A stretch of 45,662 nucleotides of DNA from CALCCV01 sp964388665 (GTDB lineage Bacteria; Bdellovibrionota; Bdellovibrionia; Bdellovibrionales; Bdellovibrionaceae): positions 1 through 45,662 of the forward strand of contig CAYMBJ010000030.1 in the NCBI GenBank assembly GCA_964388665.1. The letters run 5' to 3'. Both the position numbers and the translations under genes were made by a program. Within the stretch, counting starts at the first letter, position 1; each line of letters opens with the position of its first letter. Of this stretch, positions 26,000 through 33,301 are shown piece by piece. The notes below the pieces were generated by a model. It made no database searches. It was not told where the DNA came from and saw only the letters and a program-made list of their open reading frames with translations.

Positions 26000-26758
26000 T
26001 TATTTGTCAATATTTTCGAGGATCTTCCTGGTCAGCTGGCGCGACCCTAGAGAGAGAGGGACCTCAGGTGCAGGGTACTCGTTGCTGCTGAGATAGCTCT
26101 TCACCTCAAGCGTGAAATCGGCGCGCCGAGGAGGGATTGCGTACCAGGGCCTTCCCTTGGTCAACGTGGGGGGATTGACGTCAATGCGAACAAATCGAAT
26201 CGGGCACCGTAGCCTTAAAGCCACATGAGCAGCCCCTCGGTGGAGTTGCGGCTTTTGCCCAGGAACAGTCCGAGTGCCCTCTGGAAAAATGATCAATACG
26301 TCCCCTCGCTCAAGCGCCTCGGCGCTCATTTCAAGTACAGTTTCAGGGTCGTCATTAGGGATGTATCCAGCGCCTTTGACCACGTTGCGAACAAAGACGT
26401 TTTGCCACAAATTCCTGTTAACAATGCAGCAGGCATGCGGATAAAGACTGATCAAAGATATAATGTCAATGAGGCTCGGATGATTGGCAATAACAAGGCA
26501 GGATTTGTCGTTTTTAATCAGGTGTCGCCCAATGACTCTGTATCGAAAAATGCCCAGGTGGTGCATCATCCAAAAGAAGAACGTAAAGGTGAGGCTAATG
26601 AGACCACGCAGGCGTCGGCGCCGTAGATCTGCATTTGGCGAAACAACGGATACAAGCGGAAACACCAGTGTCCCCATGAACAGTCCGCCAAGACCAAAAA
26701 CAACAAAAGAAAATCCCGTAGCGAACTGGCGCCAGACAAAGTTCAGTCGATAGAGCAT
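26000..26758 (-). CDS. apeD: APE lysophospholipid acyltransferase-like protein
   Basis: The 252-residue membrane-bound acyltransferase has NHPSLID (HxxxxD, near residue 92) and FPEGTRTVPG (near 160), the catalytic and acceptor-binding blocks of the PlsC family. An N-terminal hydrophobic stretch (about 15-38) anchors it. In APE operons it is proposed to attach an acyl chain to the lipid carrier of the polyene. It overlaps the chain-length factor gene by 16 bases. Confidence 0.87.
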   Translation of the reverse strand: MLYRLNFVWRQFATGFSFVVFGLGGLFMGTLVFPLVSVVSPNADLRRRRLRGLISLTFTFFFWMMHHLGIFRYRVIGRHLIKNDKSCLVIANHPSLIDIISLISLYPHACCIVNRNLWQNVFVRNVVKGAGYIPNDDPETVLEMSAEALERGDVLIIFPEGTRTVPGQKPQLHRGAAHVALRLRCPIRFVRIDVNPPTLTKGRPWYAIPPRRADFTLEVKSYLSSNEYPAPEVPLSLGSRQLTRKILENIDK

Positions 26759-27477
26759 TTTTTAAAAACCCAATTGAGTGGCAAAGAGTCGCTATCACTT
26801 TTGGCAGGGGCCTCAGGCAGTGAAAAGTCGACTGTATCAGTAGATAAGAGTTTTTGAAATGCCACATAGCTCTGGCTAGAGGACACGGCCTCACCAGATC
26901 CTCTGCCTCGCTCACCCGACAAGTGCATTGCCATTGAGCGCGGCTCTGCTCCCAGAAGCATCACCAATATATGATCAGGCGCTACCTCATCAACAAATGG
27001 TCGAAACACCTCCGGCATTTCGACATCGCCCGCGATAAAGAGAACCTGGCTGCTGGGATATTCATTGAGATAGATTTGGCAGGAGAGCAAACCTGCGACA
27101 AAGCCATTTTGCCCTCCGCACAAGGAAGTCGCAGAAGCTCTGTTGGCTGCTGCCAGAGAGTAATTGCCAATGGCTGTATTGTGAACGGACTGCGAAAACT
27201 GCATGGGCGAGAGAATTTCGTGTCGAGAGATCATCTGCAAAAGCTGAGCTGAATTGAATAGTTCACCGTGTCTGGACGTGAAGACGATGTGGTCGACCTT
27301 TTGGCCTTCAGCAATTTGGAGAGCCAGGTCCACACTGATTCTTGTTAGCATACTCAGCCGTCGCATCTGCGCGGGCTTTAGCTTTTGCGGCGAATAGACC
27401 TGCTCCGTCGATTCAGGACTCCAGCCTTTCATTGCATAAATGTAAAGATATATCTCACTTGTGCGCAACTCGTTCAT
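26743..27477 (-). CDS. apeC: Ketosynthase-like chain-length factor of the APE operon
   Basis: The 244-residue protein matches the beta-ketoacyl-synthase-like N-terminal family (PF13723 type). It has FTSRHGELFNSAQLLQ and the characteristic FSQSVHNTAIGNYSLA. It lacks the active-site Cys and the C-terminal His pair of true ketosynthases, so it is likely the chain-length partner of a catalytic ketosynthase, as in studied APE systems. It is the first gene of the 17-gene operon, with a promoter about 64 bases upstream. Confidence 0.87.
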   Translation of the reverse strand: MNELRTSEIYLYIYAMKGWSPESTEQVYSPQKLKPAQMRRLSMLTRISVDLALQIAEGQKVDHIVFTSRHGELFNSAQLLQMISRHEILSPMQFSQSVHNTAIGNYSLAAANRASATSLCGGQNGFVAGLLSCQIYLNEYPSSQVLFIAGDVEMPEVFRPFVDEVAPDHILVMLLGAEPRSMAMHLSGERGRGSGEAVSSSQSYVAFQKLLSTDTVDFSLPEAPAKSDSDSLPLNWVFKKCSID

Positions 27478-27546
27478 TCCCGATCCTCATCGCTGGCCAT
27501 CCACTAGCGCTTAGCCCCCAGCCGCCAATCCTCAGCCAACAGTGCG

Positions 27547-27575
27547 ATAAAATCAGAGCCATGAATGTTGGTCAA
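27547..27575 (-). promoter_or_regulatory. Likely promoter of the APE operon
   Basis: Read on the minus strand, TTGACC (27575-27570) and TTTTAT (27552-27547) are separated by exactly 17 bases, a good sigma-70 arrangement. The predicted transcript would start near 27541 and have a leader of about 64 nt before the first gene at 27477. Confidence 0.6.
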
Positions 27576-27672
27576 GTGACACCAAAGTAAATTGCCTCTG
27601 TAAGGGTGATATCTGCTCCAGAGCTGGCTTGACTTCCTGCTCACTTTAACTCATCTTTGAAGGAGGCTATAA

Positions 27673-27735
27673 GTGCACCTCTCACTTTTGAGACTTACAC
27701 AGACCGTTCGAGGGCCTTTCGGTGGAAACTTCTAA
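27673..27735 (+). CDS. Possible 20-codon leader ORF overlapping the flavoenzyme start
   Basis: A perfect AGGAGG (27661-27666) lies 6 bases before a GTG at 27673 that opens a 20-codon frame (MHLSLLRLTQTVRGPFGGNF) with its TAA at 27733-27735. It overlaps the flavoenzyme's GTG start (27722) in another frame. The flavoenzyme itself has only a weak GAGGG site, so reinitiation or coupling from this leader is plausible. Confidence 0.4.
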   Translation: MHLSLLRLTQTVRGPFGGNF

Positions 27736-29035
27736 AGCATTTGATGTTTTGATACTTGGAGCAGGTCCTGCTGGCACTTGTGCCGCTAGTATTTTGGTTA
27801 ACCAAGGATTAAGCGTGGCGATTCTAGAGCGTGAGCTCTTCCCACGCTTTTCAGTAGGTGAGAGTTTGTTGCCGCAATCCATGATTTTTTTGGAAGAGGC
27901 CGGTCTTCTGGAGGCAGTCGATCAGGCTGGTTTTCAGCCAAAAGATGGGGCCGTGTTTTTAGCCAAAGGTAAATTTAGCATTTTTAATTTTGTTGATAAA
28001 TTTGCCAGTGGCCCGCATCAGACCTATCAAGTTCAGCGAGCGAAATTTGACAAGGTGTTGGCTGATGCCGCCGAGAAAAAGGGTGTAAAAATATTTTATC
28101 AACACATTGTTACGGATGTAGAGTTTCAACCAGAGGTTGTTGTGGTCAAAGCTCTCGACCACAGTGGCGCCAAAGCGCAGGCGAATTCCGCAGCCAAATC
28201 AACGGCGAATTCCGCGGTCGATGCGGATCCCATTGCCAAAGAGTTTCGATGCAAATTTGTTCTTGATGCCAGCGGTTTTGGACGAATCCTCCCGAGACTT
28301 CTTGGACTCGATAGAAAGTCGAGCTTTCCCTCAAGACAAGCGTTGATCGGTCACTTTGGCGTGGATTTTCCTGAGTCCTTCGATAGAAATAAGATTTTGA
28401 TCACGGTGGATGAGGACCAGTCAGACGTTTGGTTGTGGACCATTCCATTTTCGGACGGCACCTGTAGCGTAGGCGTCGTGGGCACCGAAGAATATTTTCG
28501 CTCTTCCATCTGTACCAACCACAGAGAAATGCTCCAGGCGGCCATAGACAATTCGCCACAGCTCAAGCAAGTTTTGGCGGGGGCAAAGCCGATCAACGAG
28601 GTTCGCTCCATTGTTGGCTATGCCACCGATGTTTCAACCCTTTATGGTGATCGGTTTGCCCTTTTGGGAAATGCTGGCGAGTTTTTAGATCCGGTCTTCT
28701 CTTCTGGTGTTACCATCGCACTTCATTCCGCAAGCCTGGCGGCGGCTTTGCTCATCAGACAATTGAAGGGAGAGGCTGTAAATTGGGAGGTAGATTTTAG
28801 TGAAAAGCTAAAGTTTGGCGTACGCACCTTTAAGGCCTTTGTCAGCGCCTGGTACTCTACGGAATTGCAGTCCATTATTTTTTTTCCCAAGCCAGAGGCT
28901 CGAATCAAAAGTATGATTTGTTCTATCCTGGCAGGTTACGCTTGGGATAAAAAAAATCCCTACGCTGTAAATGCGTCACGAAATCTTGGGACTCTAGCGG
29001 GCATTTGCGGTGATCCGCTGCGCGAAACTCAATAG
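27722..29035 (+). CDS. FAD-dependent oxidoreductase, candidate flavin-dependent halogenase
   Basis: The 437-residue flavoprotein carries three signatures of flavin halogenases: GAGPAG (13-18) for FAD, WLWTIP (237-242, the WxWxIP motif) and FLDPVFSSG (321-329, the FxxPxxSxG motif). PRFSVGESLLPQS (41-53) is typical of the PltA-like group, and Lys74 in GFQPKDGAVF aligns by eye with the catalytic lysine that forms the haloamine. It is divergent from the APE operon and shares its intergenic region. Halogenated aryl polyenes (xanthomonadins, some flexirubins) make halogenation of the aryl head plausible. A non-halogenating oxidoreductase of the same fold cannot be excluded. Residues about 148-172 are an Ala/Ser/Asn repeat insertion (NSAAKSTANSAV). 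The start is GTG with a weak ribosome site. Confidence 0.82.
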   Translation: METSKAFDVLILGAGPAGTCAASILVNQGLSVAILERELFPRFSVGESLLPQSMIFLEEAGLLEAVDQAGFQPKDGAVFLAKGKFSIFNFVDKFASGPHQTYQVQRAKFDKVLADAAEKKGVKIFYQHIVTDVEFQPEVVVVKALDHSGAKAQANSAAKSTANSAVDADPIAKEFRCKFVLDASGFGRILPRLLGLDRKSSFPSRQALIGHFGVDFPESFDRNKILITVDEDQSDVWLWTIPFSDGTCSVGVVGTEEYFRSSICTNHREMLQAAIDNSPQLKQVLAGAKPINEVRSIVGYATDVSTLYGDRFALLGNAGEFLDPVFSSGVTIALHSASLAAALLIRQLKGEAVNWEVDFSEKLKFGVRTFKAFVSAWYSTELQSIIFFPKPEARIKSMICSILAGYAWDKKNPYAVNASRNLGTLAGICGDPLRETQ

Positions 29036-29059
29036 CAGGCACCTGAAAAACTCTATTTC

Positions 29060-30181
29060 CTAACTGCTTTGGCGGCGTTCGAGGGTAAAGTGAAAATCAG
29101 AACCACGATTGATTTCTGAGACAGCCCAAATTTTACCACCATGAAGTTCCACAATGCGCTTTGAAATGGCTAACCCCAGGCCGGTCCCTTTGTTGCTAGG
29201 ATCTGTTTCTAATCTATAAAAGATTTCAAATATCTGAAAGGCAGATTGCATATCAAAGCCTTTTCCTTGATCCGCGATGGTAAAATGCCAGTGATCGAAT
29301 TGTTTTTGAAAACGAATCTCCACGATGTTTTTGCTATCGGGACGACTGAACTTGCAGGCGTTGTCTAGCAGATTCAGAAACAGCTGTTCGAGCTGAAGGG
29401 GATCTCCGATGACTTCTGGCAATTCTTGGTACTGAATCTCAATATTGTGAGCAATGCCAGAATTGTCGAGAATTTCATTTTTTATCCGCGTCACCAAATT
29501 CTGCAGCGACACACGTTGCCGGGTAGGGAGTTCTCTGGGCGAAAGCTTAGAAAAGTTCAGCAAGCCATCGATTAGATTTTTCATGCGAATCCCTCCGGCC
29601 TGAATAAATTCCGCCCACTCAAGGGCCTCAGGATCGAGATCATCTTTGATCTTGCTGATCAAAAGTTGGGTATAAGAAGTCATGTGTCGCAATGGAGTTT
29701 GTAGATCGTGAGCGGCCACATAGGCAAACTTTTCAAGGTCTTGATTGGAAAGACGCAGTCTTTCGTTGGCAGACTCTAGCCCACCAAAATTTTTGGCGTT
29801 AGAAACGTCGACAAACCTAACCAGAGTCCTTGACTGAACATTATCTTGCAGGATGGGGTGCATATGAATTTGCACATGTACTTTCGCTTTCGCAATTAGG
29901 TGATTTAGCTCTGCACCCAAGAGCTCTTCAGGATGTTGATACCCAAGAGTTCGAGCGGCAACAGCATTTGCTTTAACTATGTGACCATTGCTTTGTACGA
30001 TCAGGAGCCCCTCTCCAGAAACCTCAAGCAGGCTCTGCGTGAGCGCCCTCAGGTAACGGGTTTCAAGCGCCGTCACTTTCAATCGCGAACTGATTTTTTG
30101 GTAGTAATGACGACCGCACACGCTACCTAAAAGTGCAATAAAGGAAAGGACCCCTGCTAGGGCGAAAAAATTAGATTTCAT
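29060..30181 (-). CDS. PAS-domain sensor histidine kinase
   Basis: The 373-residue kinase has one N-terminal membrane segment (about 5-22), a PAS domain (about 45-125, GEGLLIVQSNGHIVKANAVAARTLGY), a dimerisation domain with His158 in FAYVAAHDLQTPLRH and an ATPase domain with NLLDNACKFS, DQGKGF and GTGLGLAISKRIVELHGG. It has no large periplasmic sensor, so the signal is probably sensed by PAS in the cytoplasm. It starts 12 bases after the response-regulator gene and is co-transcribed with it. Confidence 0.93.
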   Translation of the reverse strand: MKSNFFALAGVLSFIALLGSVCGRHYYQKISSRLKVTALETRYLRALTQSLLEVSGEGLLIVQSNGHIVKANAVAARTLGYQHPEELLGAELNHLIAKAKVHVQIHMHPILQDNVQSRTLVRFVDVSNAKNFGGLESANERLRLSNQDLEKFAYVAAHDLQTPLRHMTSYTQLLISKIKDDLDPEALEWAEFIQAGGIRMKNLIDGLLNFSKLSPRELPTRQRVSLQNLVTRIKNEILDNSGIAHNIEIQYQELPEVIGDPLQLEQLFLNLLDNACKFSRPDSKNIVEIRFQKQFDHWHFTIADQGKGFDMQSAFQIFEIFYRLETDPSNKGTGLGLAISKRIVELHGGKIWAVSEINRGSDFHFTLERRQSS

Positions 30182-30193
30182 AGGATCAATTCA

Positions 30194-31132
30194 TCAGTCA
30201 GGATTGCAGGCCAGGTGGGGGAGCCAAGAGGAGCCAACCTCTCTTGCAAGATGCTCCCAGGGCTCATACATCCAGGGCTTGACCAAATAGGAATCGGCGC
30301 CCAAATCATAAGCTCTCTTCATGTCAGCCTCCTTTGAGGAGCAGGACAGGACAATTAAGGGAATTCTAGAAAATTTAGGGTGGCCTTTCGTGCGCGCAAT
30401 GACCTCAAAGCCATCCAACTTGGGCAAGTACAGATCTACCATAATGATATCATGTGATTCACTGTCGTAGGTGGATGATTCGGCGAGAGTTTCGAGATAA
30501 TCTAAAAAGACCTGACCATTTTCAAAAAATTGCAGTTCCGCATTTTTTGACCACTTTTGATTCGAGAAGGCTTTTTTAAATAGCGTTTGATCTTCGACGA
30601 GATTTTCTACAAAGGCGATCTTGGCGGTGGATTTAGTGCGACTCTGCGGAGTCGTGGCAATTCTCGCCTGCAGACTGGGCTGTATGCTTGTCTTCAGATT
30701 TGAATGGGCGTCGTCGTTGAAACCGCTGGCCAATGGCCTGCCGATCAGATCGACGTTTCGTTGTGTCGAGCGCCGCTGGTAGGAGAGGATGTCTTCAATT
30801 CTTCTTATCAAAAAAGGAAACTCTGTCGGCTTTAAAAGGTAGCTCTTGGCTCCGCGTCGATGAGCTTCTGCTGCTGAAACCGCAGAGTAGGCTGTTAAAA
30901 ATACAAAAGGAGTTTGGTGGCCAATCTGACGGGAGGCTTCAAACAGATCAAAGCCATCCATGCCTGGCATCTGAACATCGGTGAGCACAAGGTCCACAGC
31001 TTGTGTCCGCAAAGCTTCAAGAGCTTCAAACCCATCGGAGGCGCGAATCACATAGTGGCCGCATGATTCAAGCTCTTCAGAAAATGTTTCCAAAAGATCT
31101 GGGTCGTCGTCCACGACTAAAATTTTTGCCAT
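30194..31132 (-). CDS. Double-receiver response regulator
   Basis: The 312-residue protein has two receiver domains and no output domain. The first (1-120) shows LVVDDDPD and phosphoacceptor Asp52 in VLTDVQMPGMDG, with Lys near 101. The second (170-305) resembles Rcp1-like receivers (FENGQVFLDYL, Asp233 in IIMVDLYLPKLDG, IVLSCSS, LVKP). The two are joined by an apparently flexible linker. Such proteins act as phosphorelay hubs or by protein contact. It is probably phosphorylated by the adjacent kinase. Confidence 0.92.
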   Translation of the reverse strand: MAKILVVDDDPDLLETFSEELESCGHYVIRASDGFEALEALRTQAVDLVLTDVQMPGMDGFDLFEASRQIGHQTPFVFLTAYSAVSAAEAHRRGAKSYLLKPTEFPFLIRRIEDILSYQRRSTQRNVDLIGRPLASGFNDDAHSNLKTSIQPSLQARIATTPQSRTKSTAKIAFVENLVEDQTLFKKAFSNQKWSKNAELQFFENGQVFLDYLETLAESSTYDSESHDIIMVDLYLPKLDGFEVIARTKGHPKFSRIPLIVLSCSSKEADMKRAYDLGADSYLVKPWMYEPWEHLAREVGSSWLPHLACNPD

Positions 31133-31168
31133 TGCTGGTGTTCCTTAACGTAAAAGAATACGCCTTAT

Positions 31169-31196
31169 AATCTAGAACATCAAAAAATTTTGTCAA
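31169..31196 (-). promoter_or_regulatory. Likely promoter of the response regulator-kinase operon
   Basis: On the minus strand TTGACA (31196-31191) and TAGATT (31174-31169) are 16 bases apart and lie about 40 bp upstream of the regulator start. TTATAA (31170-31165) overlaps as an alternative -10. Confidence 0.55.
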
Positions 31197-31212
31197 AGAG
31201 ATTTAGGATAAG

Positions 31213-32940
31213 TCACAAGTGTGGCAAAGACTGATCAAGAAATGCGCCGCGCACTTCATCGATCTGCGAGGGGGTCATGCTGAGCTTGCGAATTCCCAGT
31301 TCGGCCAATTGCAGAGCGGCCTTGGGCTGGGAGGCCAGCTCACCGCAGATGGAAATTTCGCAGTCTTTGTTCTTATGTTTCGTTACATAATCCAGTGCTC
31401 GCCAAAGTGATTCGGGTGCCATTTGGGCGTAATCACAGAGGTCCGTGTGGGTGCGGTCAGCGGCATAGAGATATTGAGTTAAGTCGTTGCTGCCGACGCT
31501 AATGAAGTCGGCGTGCTGGCTGACCTCGGCAATTGAAAAAACCAAAGAGGGCACTTCCAGCATCAACCCCAGTTTTGGCGACGGCAAATCTTTCTTGATA
31601 TTGACCTCATGCCAAGCCTTTGACATAAGATTTTTGGCCGATAGCCATTCACTCAATGTGGCCACCATCGGAACCATAATGTTCAACGGGCCAAATGCAG
31701 AGGCGCGCATCAGCGCTCGAAGTTGCGGCAAAAAAAGGTCCTCTCGCTTTAGAGAGAGACGAATGCCGCGAATGCCAAGAAAGGGATTGGTTTCTTTGGC
31801 AATTCCAAGATGCTTGAATTCTTTATCACCACCAATGTCCATGGTGCGCATGGTGACAGGAGCTCCCTTTGCCGTTTCCAAAATCTGTTTGTAAATTTCA
31901 AATTGCTCGTCTTCCGAAGGAATGGAATCTCTTTCTATAAATAAAAACTCAGTACGAAATAGACCAATACCACCGGCATGGACCTCCACCGCCTGTTTGA
32001 CATCATCCAAGCATCCAGCGTTGGCCATTAGTAAAACAGGTTCGCCGCTCTTTGTGCGCACGGGAGTCTTTCTTAGAGAACGGTAGTGCATCAGGCGCTT
32101 ATTGTTTTCTTCTATCTGAGTCTGCACCTTTGCGATCTCCTCTGAGTTCAAATGCAGAGACAGCCGTTCATTTTTTGCATCCAAAAAGGCCAGGCTGGGT
32201 GTGTGAGCATATTTAAAAAGATTCTTCACCTGAAAGAGTGCCGGAATATTTAGGGCCTTCAAGAAAATGGCCACATGAGAGGTGGGCGAGCCATGCTCAA
32301 GGACCACTCCTGCCACCTGTGTGTGAGCAAGATCAATGACCTCAGAAGCACTTAAGTCCTTAGCCAGCAAGATCACAGGCTTGTCGAGCTTCTGCAGCTC
32401 TTGGCCAAAGTGGCGGCCCAATACGAGTTGCGCCACCTCATTGCCAAAATCCTCGATATCTTTGGCTCGTTCACGTAAATAGGCGTTGTCGAGTTTACGC
32501 ATTTGATCTGCGAAGACTTTGGCTGCAGTCTTGATTGCACCTGCAAGCCCAGCGTCTTCGACTGAGGAATCAGCAGAGGCTTCGGCAGGCGACGAATTGG
32601 CTGCGGAAATACAACCAAGAAGGGTCTCTTCAAAATCCGGGTCATCAAGCATCATCATGTAGGTGTCAAAGAGCTGAGCCTCTTCGTGGAGCGATTTGAG
32701 CTCCAACTGCTGTTTTTTTCGTTCAAAAAAAGCTCTCGCCTCGGCCCTGACCCTGTGCCAGTTTTCAATATTGGCGGCTCCGTTGATCAAGTTTGCCGCC
32801 TTGGGCAAACCCTCTTTTGCAGCTACCCCGCGATCCCTCGCCAAAAAAAACAACTGGCCAAGAGCTTGAGAATTGCCGATGGCAGTGCCTTTTAGTTCGA
32901 TTTTCTTTACTGAGTGCGATGGTAACAGATTTTCAGTCAT
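31213..32940 (-). CDS. ptsI: PTS Enzyme I
   Basis: The 575-residue phosphotransferase transfers phosphate from phosphoenolpyruvate to HPr. The active-site His222 lies in EHGSPTSHVAI. The PEP-binding barrel has ANAGCLDDV, GIGLFRTEFLF, MDIGGDKE, MLEVPSL, FISVGSNDLTQY and CGELA, all expected for the family. A Ser/Ala/Glu stretch of about 19 residues (115-133) interrupts the HPr-binding helical domain where normal enzymes have none. It is probably a tolerated loop. The gene starts 2 bases after HPr and is co-transcribed with it. Confidence 0.96.
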   Translation of the reverse strand: MTENLLPSHSVKKIELKGTAIGNSQALGQLFFLARDRGVAAKEGLPKAANLINGAANIENWHRVRAEARAFFERKKQQLELKSLHEEAQLFDTYMMMLDDPDFEETLLGCISAANSSPAEASADSSVEDAGLAGAIKTAAKVFADQMRKLDNAYLRERAKDIEDFGNEVAQLVLGRHFGQELQKLDKPVILLAKDLSASEVIDLAHTQVAGVVLEHGSPTSHVAIFLKALNIPALFQVKNLFKYAHTPSLAFLDAKNERLSLHLNSEEIAKVQTQIEENNKRLMHYRSLRKTPVRTKSGEPVLLMANAGCLDDVKQAVEVHAGGIGLFRTEFLFIERDSIPSEDEQFEIYKQILETAKGAPVTMRTMDIGGDKEFKHLGIAKETNPFLGIRGIRLSLKREDLFLPQLRALMRASAFGPLNIMVPMVATLSEWLSAKNLMSKAWHEVNIKKDLPSPKLGLMLEVPSLVFSIAEVSQHADFISVGSNDLTQYLYAADRTHTDLCDYAQMAPESLWRALDYVTKHKNKDCEISICGELASQPKAALQLAELGIRKLSMTPSQIDEVRGAFLDQSLPHL

Positions 32941-32942
32941 GC

Positions 32943-33206
32943 CTAATTTCCAAAATTGACAGCTATCAAAGCCTTTAGCTCATTCAAAGCCAACTCGGCT
33001 TCGGGTCCATCGACCTTCAATTTGATTTGATCGCCTTTTTCAAGGCCTAAAGTCAAAAGACTCATGACTGATTTAGCGTTTTTCGAAACCCCTTTGGCTT
33101 CAATTTCAATTCTGGCAGTGTACTGACTGGCGGCCTTAGCAAGAACGCCGGCAGGTCGGGCGTGCAGGCCGTCATCGTTATTCAAAGTTAATAATAATTC
33201 CATCAT
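32943..33206 (-). CDS. ptsH: Phosphocarrier protein HPr
   Basis: The HPr (about 87 residues) has the phosphorylated His in GLHARPAG and the Ser46-type site in KSVMSLLTLGLEKGD. The start at 33206, or the next Met at 33203, is chosen because AGAGG lies about 8 bases upstream. A frame opening at 33224 has no such site. It sits between EIICBA and Enzyme I on the same strand and carries phosphate to EIICBA. Confidence 0.93.
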   Translation of the reverse strand: MMELLLTLNNDDGLHARPAGVLAKAASQYTARIEIEAKGVSKNAKSVMSLLTLGLEKGDQIKLKVDGPEAELALNELKALIAVNFGN

Positions 33207-33301
33207 AAAATCGCCTCTATCCATTAATTAAATGTGTCAAGTTCTGTAAGTGTCGTCGTTGCTTAAAATCAAAATCGTAAATGCCAATGCTGAACTCTCA
33301 A

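Noticed and set aside
33225..33301. Promoter for ptsH-ptsI inside the gap after EIICBA
   Set aside because: A minus-strand TTGACA is present at 33240-33235, but no -10 at a proper distance leaves room for a leader.
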